Assembly: GCA_033032175.1 (NCBI GenBank)
Contig: CM065311.1
Location: 179,190-243,189, forward strand
Reading direction: 5' to 3'
Source of the DNA: Saturnia japonica
Lineage: Eukaryota; Arthropoda; Insecta; Lepidoptera; Saturniidae
Length of the DNA: 64,000 nt
Position numbers and translations under genes: made by a program. This document shows, piece by piece, positions 44,783 through 58,500 of the stretch. The notes under the pieces are model-generated. The model searched no databases. It had not been told where the DNA came from and was given only the letters and a program-made list of their open reading frames with translations. Positions within the stretch are counted from its first letter, which is position 1. The number at the start of each line of letters is the position of its first letter.

Positions 44783-45115
44783 TATGCTCGCAGCTCCGCT
44801 TGCGTCGACTAGTCGGTATTGTGGTAGCCCCACTTCCCCCCACAGAAGTCGTTCGCCGGTTATTTTAAAGATAACGATGCATTATGTTTTGCCCGGAACA
44901 CTAATTCTTTTTCTAAAATAAAAGTAGCCTAAGTTACTTCTTATAACATCAGCTGTCTGCCAGTGAAAATCCCGTTAAAATCGGTCAAACCGTTTCGGAG
45001 ATAACCAGGAACAAACAAATAACCGGACAAAAAAAAAAAATCTTTTTCTTTTTTATCGTATATATTTTCGTATGCATTTAATAAAAAGCTGTTATTTTGG
45101 TATTACAAACAACAG
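44783..45115 (-). mobile_element. Helitron family A, internally deleted copy
   Basis: Shares AAATCGGTCAAACCGTTTCG and the AACAAACAA end with family A, but the 3' hairpin half is diverged (GCTCGCAGCTCCGCTTGCG) and part of the middle is missing. Confidence 0.5.
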
Positions 45116-45479
45116 TGGTGAGTTTATTTGAATTATTATATCTTGTAATAATTTTTAGTATAAGTTGTTATAAATTTCTCAGCCGTCCGAAACGCAGGCT
45201 ATTATTTTGTCACCCTTCACTCCATTGAGGGTTTGGATGTGTTTCTTCCACTGTGCCTAAATACTTATTAACCCTGAGCCCTTGATGGAGGAGTGGACAA
45301 CAGAACAACGGTAAAGGAAAATTATCATGGTTATTATTTCTACCCTATATATTTTGAGGTAGGTACCAATATCTCTAGATATCTCTTTTCTGGTTTATGC
45401 TTTGAATATTATGCCAAAAATATATTGACTCATACGCACACCTAATTGTAACTACTAGGCCAAGTAAGTCCCTTTACAA

Positions 45480-46320
45480 AAATCTACGTTAAACAGCTCT
45501 CCCGTTCGTATTTCGACACCGCGTCGAACCACGCGAATCCGTTAATAAAAACAGCCGCCACTTATGTTCCGGCACCCACGGACATCCGGTGCAAACGCCG
45601 GCCGCGCAATATTTTTATTGATCCCGACGATCACATCGAAAATTCGAATAAATATTACACATCCGTCTCTCCAAACAGAGCGTGCCAGCGCCCACGCCCG
45701 CGTAACCACCGTTCTCTCCGCAGAGGGCGGGCGGTCAATTTCGCTCCAGCACACCCGTCACGTCCACCCTCTCTAGCGGTAACCCAAGCCTAGGTCCGTT
45801 CCTCGGTGTGAAACCCTTGGGTCAGGCAACCGCCCGCGCGATACAAGTGACACTGTACGTGCATCACTTAGCTACCTACATACAACACTACACACGTATG
45901 AACATACACACGTGCACACCACACAGGTACATAGGTTCTGTGAGGGACCTTTTTTTTTTTCTTTTTTTACGCTAGTTAGTTAGCGCTAGTTAGTGTAGAA
46001 ACATTCCGATTATTGAATACACATACGCACGGTTCCTTCCTTCCTCCCAGGAGGAAGGGAACGTGCCTATGTGTATATTTAGTTAGCTCGAATCGTAGGT
46101 GTAGGGATTCGAATAGATCGCGACCTATTTGCGAACGCGACGACCGCCCGAGCCGAGGTCCGGCCACTTTGGCACCCTCGTGCGAGTCGTCCACAAAACT
46201 TTCGCGGCTGAGTGCCCTCTGCGCTCGCCCCCAAGTCCGGTGAAGCTGTAAAAGCCGCAGCGGCTTTAGGGCCCCTAAGGCTAACAGTGTAGTCAGTTCT
46301 AAAAAAAAAAAAAAAAAAAA
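45480..46320. other. GC-rich region with long hairpin, function unknown
   Basis: About 800 bp of markedly higher GC just beyond the 3' end of gene 2. It includes an imperfect palindrome at about 46017-46077 (ATACACATACG / CCTATGTGTAT arms around GGTTCCTTCC / GGAAGGGAACG) and ends in an A-run at 46301-46319. Short open frames on both strands are compositional. It may be a decayed element or a regulatory island. Confidence 0.4.
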
Positions 46321-46490
46321 TTACAAAAATAAATTTATATAAAAAACTAATACATGAGTGGCGCCACGGGATAATGTCAGTCATATAATAAAAACGTAAT
46401 TTCCGTAATTTTATTTATTTAATTCAATTTTACTGATTACATTGTCGAGTATGTTGTTCTGTTCTTATATCGAAGTCTCGTATTTCTCGA

Positions 46491-46523
46491 TTAGAATTCA
46501 GTATCGTACGCATTCTCGATTTT
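46491..46523 (-). CDS. atlastin-like gene 2, exon 12 (last)
   Basis: Acceptor ttttatttacag, then [10 protein letters not shown] and TAA: ten residues. It is placed by phase 0, by its resemblance to gene 1's KLDNGFDEY, and by an AATAAA about 76 bp downstream. Very short, so less sure than the others. Confidence 0.62.
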   Translation of the reverse strand, partial: KIENAYDTEF

Positions 46524-49500
46524 CTGTAAATAAAATTACAAAATTAAGTTATTTGAATAAACAACAGTGAAGTACAACTCCAGGAGTATTGCGTGTTACA
46601 TTAACATACATTTCTCTGGTTTACTTGCTTTAATAGCACGAACCCAAGGATATTGATATTGATTGATTAGTCATAACCCCTTTTTTCCAAGATTAGCCAA
46701 TATATGCAACTAAGGTGGGAAACATGTGTACGGTCCACCTGATAGTAAGTGGGCTACCGTAGCCTATACTATAGCTATCACCAGCGCGTTACCAATCTTG
46801 GGCCCTCTTCCCAAGTGCTTTTGGAAACCTAATCACCGCAGCAACACAACAAGGTTATTTTATTTGGCTGCAATCATCTGCAGGTTCGAGATATTCCACC
46901 AATCGGACTGCCCCAAGTAGAGGGTAATCTTCAAAGAATTTCTCTTTGTCCTACTCCCTTTAAATACACACAATAGACACTGGATGGGAAACCCTCTCCT
47001 AGACGTGTTCGTATTAGTTCGGCGCATTACACTTACCGTCAGCAGCAGAATTCTTACTTTATCAGACCAGTATATCTATACTATTTTATATTTATAGATG
47101 TACCTACTAATATTATGTGCCACTACCGACTCATAGCGGACACAACAAGCCAACCAAACGGTTTAAAGTTTTGAAAAAATTAATGGTATTAAACAATTAT
47201 AGGACAAAGAAAAACCATTAAAGGGACTCACACAGTTTTAAGGTTATTTAGCAATACTTTTTTTAATAGACTGAAAAATAATGTATGAAACCATGAATCC
47301 GAAGCGTATTGAATTATTACAAATAAAAAAAAACGGTACTACCAGACCAGTTTGAAAAAAAAAAAAACATTTCTCTTTACTTGGCCCGTTCATTGAAGCT
47401 GGTCGTAGGTGATATAACTTAATCTATACGTTTGCTAAATGTCAAATGTTTGTTTACGACCCGTATGACGTCACAGCAGAGATAATAATTACCTATAGAC
47501 TAATATGGATAACGGCGTTTTCGTCTGTTTACAAAGAGTAAAGTTTTAAAATAAAGTTTTGCGGATTTCTAGGTTCTAACAAAATATGGTAATATTTTAT
47601 TTCTCTAATCGGACAATAATGAATAATTAATACCTAGGGTCAACTAGTCAATTGGCTTCTCGGTAACGGCTCCAACGATTTTTACAATCCAAGATTACAT
47701 AGATGGATGCCCTAACTCTGATATTTAGTATAAATAAGTAAAACATACTTCGACAAGATCTTCGTAAAATCGATCGTACGTTTGGTTCTTCTTATCGCGA
47801 CGTTTATCATAAAACAAGTCGATCGCAGCCTGCTTGTTCTGCTCATGGTACTCAGACTTCTTTGCGAGTGCCACGAATATGGGAATGACCAATAACCACC
47901 AGCCAGTTGGCGCTGTATCGTTTTCCATTCCACTGTAGTACATATTGTAGGCCGCTGTTACAGCTGCTTCGTTCGCAGAGTCGTTTAAACCCGTCAAATC
48001 TATATGTTTTAAGTCCATAATCTAAACACACATTAAAATAAAATTAATAATACGACATGGGTTAGTAGTAAAACTGAGATGGAAAGAGAAGACAACGGGT
48101 CGAAAGTGAAAAATGCGTACAAAGGTAATGTATTATGGAAGTTCCTTATTTCTACCTGTTGAAGTTAGTTACGGTTGTCAAGCAATGAAGTTAGTTACGA
48201 TAGATAAGAAGTGACGTTATGTACAATTGTTAAGCTGTCAAGTTAGTCGCAATAAAAATATAATCACGGAACGGTCGTGTTTCATTGTATAGCAGCAGCT
48301 AGCATCTTTTAAAGAAATCAAATATTACACATAAACAAATTGGTCCAAAGAGCCGAATAAGAGAAACAAAGAACGAGTTGTCGCAGAGAAGTTTGTTTAT
48401 AAAAATATAAACAAGTACAACAGAGGATCGAGCGCTGTTATACAATATATAGTTGTGTGATGCATTCAAGTGTTATAACTAAGCAAGCGTATTACGAATA
48501 TTAAAGTCACGTTTTACGAACAATAAATAACAAGTTATAAATATGACGTCTACGGAACAAATATTGGAAGTTTTAGAAGACTTATCAGATATTATTTTGA
48601 AATCGAAGTCAAACTATAAAAAATCACCGAAAACAAGATTAACAAAAGGTTATATAGAAACAAGATTACAGTGTTTAGATGAGTATTGGCAGTCATATCG
48701 AAACGAATATCAAAAATTAGTAACAACTACAAAAAAAGAACAACGAAAAGGTATGACATATTTTAAAGAAGAAAAGTATAGTCAGTGTGAAGATACTTAT
48801 TTGGATTTAAAAGTAGAGATGACCGATACGCTTCAGTTATTAAAAAGTGAAAAGTTAGAACAGAATGCATCACAGCAAATACAAAGTTCCAATACAACCG
48901 AAGTCAAACTACCAATGATCAATCTACCTACATTTACTGGTGCATATGAAGAATGGCAATCGTTCGAAGATACATTTACAGCTTTAATACAAAAAAATAA
49001 GATGTTAACTGATGTGCAAATACTTCACTATTTGCAATCGTGTTTAGCAGGGGAAGCAAGAAACACTATTAAGCACATACAAGTGACTGAACTGAATTAT
49101 GAACATGCTTGGAGTACATTAAAAAATAGATATAGCCATAAGCGGCTTATAGTGAACGCGATTCTCAAGAGATTAATTTCGCTTAAGAAAGTTAATTCAC
49201 AATTACCTTCACAATTAAGAATTCTTATTGACAATATAAACGAGTGTTTGAATAGTTTAAATGCTATGGATATTTCAACAACTAATTGGGATCCTATGAT
49301 AATATATATAACCGTGCAAAGGTTAGATTCTGATACACACAAAGAGTGGGAAACCTATGTCAGTCGGAACAATAATACAGACTTACCCACATTACAGAAT
49401 TTAATTACTTTTTTGGAGAATATAATACATACACTCGAATTAACAAGTTCAACTTCAGCAACCAATCAAAGAGTACATAAAGAACGTTCATTTCACACAT

Positions 49501-52500
49501 CAACCGTACAAGTAACTTGTAAACTTTGTAACGGCCAGCATCTTCTATGCCACTGTAAAGAATTTGTCAAGTTTGACGCAGAAAAGAGAAACGAGATCAT
49601 TAAGAACAATCGATTATGCTACAATTGCTTGTCAGCGGGTCATTCAGTGTTATATTGTAAACGGAAGAGTTGTTGTAAAATATGTGGAAGGCGTCACCAT
49701 TCACTTCTTCATCAAAGAAAGAAAGAAGAAGAGTCACAAGACAAAGAGAAGATAAATAAGGAAATTTCTTCAATGCACGCCAATGAAAACGTACAACACA
49801 TTCTTCAGGATGAGTCAATTGTATCAAACATTGTATTAAATCAAAAGAAAGCTTTGTTAGCAACAGCATTAATACCTGTCAAAAGTGAAAATGGCTGTGA
49901 GACTACACTGAGAGCATTAATCGATTCAGGATCACAGGCATCCTTTATTAGCGAAAATGCAACTCAACTTTTGCGACTCAAGAAGACGACAGTACGAGGT
50001 ACAGTTACAGGAGTAGGAGCCACAACAACTTTTGTACGATATGTGGTACAGTTGGAGATTTCATCAAGATACGACAAACAATTCAATCTCCCTGTAAGAG
50101 CATATGTATTAAAATCACACATTACGTCTAAGTTGCCAAGTTCTACAATACAAACAAAATCTAATTGGTCACATTTGGACGGTCTCACATTGGCTGATCC
50201 ACAATACTTCATTTCTAGTAAGATTGATTTATTACTTGGGATTGATGTATACACTGAGATTGTGAAAAATAATTTAGTAAGAGGACCACCAGGTTCACCA
50301 TCAGCTCAAGAAACCAGCTTGGGTTGGATTTTATTTGGTAATATTTCCGAAGACATACAAACGAATAACGAATTAGTAGTCATGCATCACAATGTAGATA
50401 TTAACATGGATAATCTTTTAAAAAATCTTTGGAGCATTGATGATACTCAAAAACGCAAACTCACTTCAGAAGAACGAATATGTGAAGAAATGTATGACAC
50501 AACACATTCTCGAACATCTGATGGCCAATATATAGTAAAATTACCATTTAAAAGATCGCCACACGAAATAGGATTAACAAGAGATATAGCATTAAAACGG
50601 TTAGAACAATTAGAGAAGAATTTACAAAACAAACCAAAATTGAAAGAAGAATATGCTAGAGTCATGGAAGAATATATACAGCTTAATCATATGGAAAAGG
50701 CACCTAAAGAAGTCAACAAACATGCGATATATTTACCACATCACGCTGTAGTTCGAGAGAGTGAAACAACAAAAGTCCGAATTGTTTTTGACGCATCATG
50801 CAAGAGCTTAAACAACATCTCACTCAATGAATTGTTGTTAGTCGGACCTCAGATACAAGAAGATTTAAGAAACTTACTAATGAGATGTCGTATGAAGAAA
50901 ATCTGTTTCATGGCAGACATTGAAAAAATGTACCGCATGATACTTGTTACAAAGGAAGATATAGACTACCAACGGGTATTATGGAGAAAAGATTCGAAAC
51001 ATGAAGTTGAAGATTACCGTATGTTACGACTTACATTTGGTACAGCATCGGCACCTTATTTAGCAATTAAAACTCTTAAACAACTATCAAAAGATGAAGG
51101 AAATAAGTATCCTATAGGTGCAAAAATATTATCTGAAGACTTCTATGTAGATGATTGCATAAGTGGGCATAGTACAGTAGAAGAATCAATAGAAGCAAGC
51201 CAACAGTTAAGAAAGATATTACAATCTGGAGGATTTGTACTACAAAAATGGTTATCAAATAATAAAGACTTTTTAGATCAAATACCACAATCATTAAGAA
51301 GTAGAAGTGTCGAGAAAGGAATTACAGATGAAAGTATTATTAAGGCTTTAGGATTGTCATGGAATATCATTAATGATACATTTCATTATCAGATAAAGTT
51401 ACCACCTAATCGACAGTTCAATACAAAAAGAACTATCCTAGCGGACTTACAGCGTTTATTTGATCCACTAGGATGGATATCGCCTGCTATAATTCCCGCA
51501 AAAATCTTAATACAGAATATATGGAAGGAAAAATTGGGTTGGGATGAGAGTATTAGTACATCACATGAAAAAGAATGGATAGAAATCCGAGAGGGTTTTA
51601 CAAATTTATATAAAGTTCACATAAAAAGATGGATATACACTAACAAAGAAAGCAACAAAACGCAACTACATGGATTTTGTGATGCTTCAAATAAAGGATA
51701 TTGTGCAACAGTATATTATAGAGAACAAACTGAAAGTGGAGAAATTAAAACAGGTATCATAGCATCGAAAACCAAAGTAGCACCAGTTAAAACTATTTCT
51801 CTACCTCGCCTAGAACTCTGTGGAGCTTTACTTCTATCCAAATTGCTAACACAAGTAAGAGAAGCTATGAGATTATCAGAAAATCAAATCTATGTATGGA
51901 CTGATTCAACAGTTGTTTTAGCATGGCTTACAGGAGATACAAACAAATGGAAAACATTTGTCAGCAATCGTGTGATTGAAATATTAGACAACATATCTAA
52001 TGCACAATGGTTCCATGTCAGATCAAAAGATAATCCTGCGGATTTGGGTTCAAGAGGCACTAATTTAAATAACTTGATTAATAATAAGCTATGGTGGGAA
52101 GGACCAGAGTGGCTTAAGAATCAGGAAATAATCTTTAAAAACCCAAAAATTACATCTACAGATATTGAAATTAAAAAAATAATAGTTAACACTAAAATAG
52201 AAAAAGAAAACAAAATAAAATTTGAAGAATTCAGTACATTACAAGAACTTTTAAGAACAATAGTATACATCTTGAAATTTTTGAGGATGAGAAAAAAACC
52301 TGAAAACATTGAGAAAACAATTACAACCATGGAATTAGAAGAAGCTTTAATAAAATGTACAACTATAGCACAAAAAGAAGAATTCATGAAAGAAATAGAA
52401 AGTTTATTAAAGAAAAGAAATGTGGCCAGAGAAAGCAAACTAAAAACTCTAAACCCTTACCATGATGAAAATAATATTCTCAGGGTGGGCGGGAGATTAA

Positions 52501-55500
52501 GAAATGCAGACTTAAGTAATGATCAAAAATATCCAATAATTTTAGGAACTAAAAGTCAACTTTCGTATCTTATTGTCGCTGAAGCACATAAAAAGACGTT
52601 ACACGGAGGTATTCAACTAATGCTTGCTTACATTAAGTCCAAATATTGGATAATAAGAGCAAAAAACCTTATAAAAATGTATATACACAAATGCTTAATA
52701 TGTGCTCGACATAAGGCTACATCACGAACTCAACTGATGGGAGACTTACCTAAGATTCGTGTTACACCTGCACGCCCATTTATTCATAGTGGAGTGGACT
52801 TTGCCGGTCCTTTTTATATCTTGATGTCAAAGGGCAGAGGAGCTATATCGCATAAAGCCTACATCGCTATATTCATATGTATGGCTACGAAAGCCTTACA
52901 TCTAGAATTAGTTGGTGATCTCACAACTGAAGCATTCATTAGAGCATTCCGTCGGTTTGTTTCTCGTCGAGGAAGATGCACTCAGATCTGGAGTGATCAT
53001 GGTAGAAATTTTGTAGGTGCTAATAAAGAATTGCATTTAGCATGGAAAGAAGCGAACCTAAATTTACCTGGACATTTACTAGACATTCTCGCAGCAGATG
53101 GTACACAATGGCACTTCATACCCCCGTATAGCCCAAACTTCGGTGGCTTATGGGAAGCTGGTGTGAAGTCAACTAAATTTCACCTGAAAAGAATTCTAAA
53201 CACTCACTTGACTTACGAAGAGCTGTCAACAATATTATGCCAAATCGAGGCCTGTCTCAATTCACGTCCCTTGGTACCAGTCGATACATCTGACACTGAA
53301 TTGGAGATTTTGACACCTGGACATTTTTTGATTGGAGAAGCACCCGTCAACATACCCCATCCAGATTTATGTGACATCAATGTCAATCATTTATCAAGAT
53401 GGCAACTTAGTCAACGATTAGTGGCAAACTTCTGGCACCGTTGGCAAAACGAATACTTGACACGCATTCAATCAAGACAAAAATGGACTAAGACACAGAC
53501 AGAATTTGAGATTGGGGACATAGTGCTTTTAAGAGAAGACCAATTACCACCAGGGAAATGGGCTCTAGGTCGGATAATAGACAAGCATCCGGGAGAAGAC
53601 AGTCTAACGAGAGTTTATAGTGTTAAGTGTCGCAATGGAATTGTAAAGAGATCAATATCTAAAATTTGTGCTATGCCTATTGATAAAAATTGATATTGTT
53701 TTATAAGATTTCATAAGCTGAATCTTTTGTATGCTTAGATAATAGTTAGTTACTTTTATACATTACAATAATCAAAACTTCATTTTTAAATTCCTATTTT
53801 GTCATATTAATTAAGCTTTTAAATATTGTCTTGTATGCTATTAAGTAACTAGTAACATACTTATGTTTAATTTTTTGTACAAGCCCACAATTAGTTTTAG
53901 TTTGTAGCATTAGTAAAGGACAGTGTCCTTTGGTGGGCGGGATGTTGAAGTTAGTTACGGTTGTCAAGCAATGAAGTTAGTTACGATAGATAAGAAGTGA
54001 CGTTATGTACAATTGTTAAGCTGTCAAGTTAGTCGCAATAAAAATATAATCACGGAACGGTCGTGTTTCATTGTATAGCAGCAGCTAGCATCTTTTAAAG
54101 AAATAAATATTACACATAAACACTATCATACAGCAGAGTTACGTCGTGATAATAAACTAAAATCTACAATATATTGTGTGTTTTTGTAATGCTTCAAGTG
54201 AAAATCGTGGAAATGATTCCTAAATTAACATATGGATAATCAGATTTAATTGCTCGAAGCTCATTTATCGAGACATTGCAGAAGACGATTAAAGTCTTGT
54301 AATTTGTTTCAACAAATAGAAGGTAAATAAGGATTAAATAATCCTAACTATAATACAAGACTTAAGTGATCGTGGGATACCTTCATACAATGTAATTTTA
54401 TACATAAAAGTACATTAAACATATTTTTTGTGTTTTATGTCATTACCTAACATATTATTTGTTTTAAGCGCTGTATTGAATTAAACATTGATGGATAACT
54501 AAAACTTAACATAAAGGTATATTACACATAAAGTCAAAGTCTCCAAATTTCTGATTTCTATCCTTAGTACTTTGGGTGATGCGATGAAGAGTCAGTTAAG
54601 ACATCATCTTTATACTTATGTACAGGATTATAGATGTAAAACCTAGTGTAATACATGGTACATGTGCCAGCGCGGCGCGGCGGTGAGCTAGGTACCCTAA
54701 TGTTACTGATCGCATTGACCACAATATATAAAGTGATAATAATGTACGCTGCGGACTAAAATCACTGCTTATTCCAAATTTCTAATGATACTATGTTAAA
54801 TGTAATTTATACAAAGCTATCGATTGACCTTAGAGAGTAACTTCTTCTCGTAATCATGTTCATTTGAGTCTTGATTGGGGTGGAACAACTGTAAGGCTTG
54901 ACGCTTCGCGGTGTCGTGCGCCTCCTTGAGATCGGCTGGGTGCAAGCAACAAGTAGTAGGATTCCAAAACGCTGTCATATAGTTTTCGTAGAAAGTCAAG
55001 GCCTCTTGTAGGGCCTTCCTGTTTTTACTTCTATTTATAGAACTCATTTGGGTGTAGAATTGAAGGATTTTCTGAAACAGACACGGTCTTCATTAATATT
55101 TATAGTGCCTTTGTAGTATCTAATAATAGTGAATTATTACATCTAGGATTAATATTTCAGGAGAGATCAATTTTGGTTGTCATTGCAGTAATAGTACCTT
55201 GCATTCTTGCCTTTAATTTTATAGCAACTTAAATTCAAATGAAATTACCTTTTAACACGAGTTACGAAAAGATACGAAAGGACTGAGGAGATAATTATTA
55301 TTTACGGAGATATCTTTGATGCGGGGAGGTAAGTAGCCTCTTGATATTCCGCCTCTTGCAAATCCGCCTTTGATGTTTTTGAAAACTTTATATTATATAA
55401 GTATACATTGTAAGATAATGATAATGCACGAATTATTTATATAACGCTTTTTTTTATTGATATAAAAGTAAACACTGGTCGATGTGAGTGAGATTAAGAG

Positions 55501-58500
55501 AGAATTGCGACTTTAACTCGGATAAGCTATATTGTGATAGCTATGGTGAATGTATTTACTCTTTTTTATACAACTAAATAAGCAAACAAGTATACGGCCC
55601 ACCTGATGATAAGTAGCTGCCGTAACCTATGGACACTTTTAATAACATATTATATAATATGCAAACCTTGAACCAAAGGAGATCTAGAAACCCTTCTCAT
55701 CGCAAAAACACAACAAAAGTTTATTTGGCTGCAATATTCCGTAGACTGGAGGTGTTCCACTAATATACACTTAATTACAATTTAAAAAGATGTTTGGAAG
55801 TTGCATGTTCCTATAGTCTTGGATAGAAAGCTTGGCCCTCTGATATGTCCTCGTATATCGGGTTTAATAGATTTTAAAGTTTGCCAACAATACATTTTTG
55901 GTTGGGTTAAATCTAAATTTTGGTCAAATAACAGAACTGTATCCAATGTGACTTCATGTGACGTGAAGTCGAAAAAATGTGTTTTAATAAATTTCGGATT
56001 GAATTGGAACACCTAAACTTATTTATATTTCCCCCGGGATGTAGTCCTGTCTGTAGACCTCCCTGCGAGACAATGGGACACTTATTTTCTACTTCTGTTG
56101 ATGGCTTGCAGTACATAGAAACTAGTCAAAGCTTTCTACCAAATTTCCGAAAGATAGGATGTGGATTACCTTACGAAAATAAAGGTTACTTACTTGGGAC
56201 ATTTCGATTTTATAGGGATCTTCATCGTAATTCGAGATGTGGGTTCTTTTACTATCTAAAGTTTCAATAGCGTTAGCTAGAGCCGTTTCGTGTTCTTCAA
56301 GGAACTCGTTCTCATCTAGAGGCGGTTCCTTAGCGCATAAATTATTCATTATAGTGGTATAATTTGTTATGATCTCGGACACGACCAGTCTATTGTTTAC
56401 ATCGTTTGTACTCCGTAGAGCGTCCAGTTCTTTGTTGAAACTCTGTAATGATTAACAATATTAATAAATATTTTTTTGGTTCGTAAAAAACTAACAGTTA
56501 CGACTAGTGGCACTAAAGTTCTTGAGTTAATCACGGCTTTTAATGTTTCTTTTTTTAGAGTTCCTAAGTATTTATTAATCTTAATTATTTTTAATACTAT
56601 TTATATAATAATACTAGATATTTCTGGCCGTGAAAGAAAACATCACGAGGAAAACAAAGTCTTTATTGCAGTGCTACACCATTTAAGGGGGAAAACGATT
56701 CTCAGTATTTGAGGATCAATCATGTCTATGTCATTATTATGAAAGAGACACCAAATCACCGGTAGCGTCTAAGCTTACACCACTGGATACCCTCACAGTA
56801 TCAAGGAAAGAAATGGTCTTACTCACCTGGTGGTGGTCTCAGGTACAACACACCTTGAAGCTCGAGGCAAAAAAACCATCGCGGTGCCATCCACAATACA
56901 CATATACACGGATCAGACATTTGAATGTTCGTTTAGTATGTAACCATACACGAGCAGTTCAATAATACGAGCCACGCGTCAAACAACGATGTATTTTTTG
57001 CATTTTTTTATAATTAAAATGTATATAGAACGACAGTTTTCAAACATAAAGTAACCTATAAACTTCATTATCACTGTGATTGACGATAAAGTATCCAGCG
57101 ATACCTAATATCAGCTCAAACACTTTACTATAATGGTGCACGCGCACCGACATTTTGTTCTACGAGGAGTACAAGTGAATAGATAACGCTCTCGTATACA
57201 ATTATAAAAGGGGTACCTATATTTGATAATCAAGATTGTTAGAATCAAATTTTTGATGGCAATATATTTTATAGTAGTATTTAAGCAAGGAGCAATCTTT
57301 TCGTCTTGACAGTCGACAAGGAGAATTGAAAAGGGAATCGAAGGAGCTTGGAATGAAAGTTCTTACAGCTGTATTTTAAATCCAGTCTTGTTTTTGAATG
57401 TGTAAGCATCTTCGCCCGTATTGTCACTTATATTTCACATATACTTTTGATCAAATACTAGTAAATACAAATTCATAATGTATACTAATATAATAAAACG
57501 GATTTTTTTTGTTTGTTTAAACACGCTACCGAACCGAACCGCATCCTAACTACCAGTCGGATTCGAAAAATTCTTTTTGCATATGATAGCCAGACTCACG
57601 AAGAAGAGTATAGGCTATAAATATTGATTTTTGTTACGTAAGACGGAAGTCGAGCCTTCCCCCCCCCGAACTGTTTTATCCGCGTGCGCTGGCGTAATCA
57701 TTAATGATACGGAAATAAAATGTTCCACAATAATATTGGTCCTTAGTATACCTAAATAAAAGTCATACATAGTATATAAGGTATTTTGTGAAAAAGATTT
57801 GTTGAAAATTAAAAATTGATATATAAGCATTGTTTTTAGACATGGCATATTAATCCTTACAAACAAAAGTTACTTCATCATAAAGACAATTTTATGAAGT
57901 TAAATTTAGCTCTTTAGAGTACGCTACTTGAACACATAGTTTAGGAGATAAAGAAAAATTAAAATAATTTGTACTTGCAAGAAGAACAATTATGATAGAC
58001 TACATGGGTGCGTTGTCGGCGCGGTGTTTGTCGTGGGGCACAGCTATTGATATTATATAATGGATTCAATTTATAATTTTATTTTAATCTCTCTTATATT
58101 ACATGTTTAATTATAAGGACTGCGAGAAAAGTTATGGAATAGAGTACAGTTATGGAAGTTAACTAGATTCCAAAAACATGCTGAACCTATATTTTGTTAG
58201 ACACATTCAAATACTTTATTCTCATTTTAATATCATGTTATTAAATTCAATATAAAAATAGCATTACGTTACGGTTAACATTAGTAAATAAGCAAATCCT
58301 CACAGGACCTATATTTCCCGTACAATAGAACTACAGAATCGCCTATATCAAGTTCTTCAAATGAAACGTCATGAAGCAGGCGTGATGAGCAAGAATCTCG
58401 ATCCTCTACTCTCGGTATTGTAGAGGCGACATGTCATCAGAATTCAAATGCAGATTGTTTAGAAATGGAGGTGAGCCCACAGAGACCTAGGTCAGCCGAA

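Larger units (their letters stand above)
38817..46490. other. Repeat-rich spacer between atlastin-like genes 1 and 2
   Basis: No coding exon recognised. Contains family G (39190-39418), two family A Helitrons (41011-41549, 44783-45115), family E tails (41620-41760, 43900-44030), a SINE-like repeat (42896-43190), family F (43318-43450) and GC-rich patches at 42545-42790 and 45480-46290. Gene 2's 3' UTR is at its right end, with an AATAAA on the minus strand near 46410-46415. The gene 1 promoter should lie in this spacer. Confidence 0.5.
48157..54122 (+). mobile_element. Complete BEL/Pao LTR retrotransposon in intron 10 of gene 2
   Basis: 5,966 bp. LTRs at 48157-48337 (181 bp) and 53943-54122 (180 bp) differ by one base in AAAGAAATCAAAT/AAAGAAATAAAT. 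Both start TGTT and end AACA. After the 5' LTR comes AATTGGTCCAAAGAGCC (primer-binding-site candidate from 48340); before the 3' LTR comes the purine-rich GGTGGGCGGGA. Flanks CTACC (48152-48156) and CTATC (54123-54127) are a 5-bp target duplication with one mismatch. Antisense to the host gene. Near-identical LTRs and an intact frame indicate a young, possibly active copy. Confidence 0.95.

Noticed and set aside
45542..46384. Open frames in the GC-rich island
   Set aside because: Overlapping frames on both strands, low complexity, no domain; treated as composition artefacts.
56826..56892. Minus-strand ATG...CAG/GTGAGT segment that could be an alternative first exon of gene 2
   Set aside because: The donor is strong but leaves phase 1, while exon 9 needs phase 0, and the short peptide resembles nothing.
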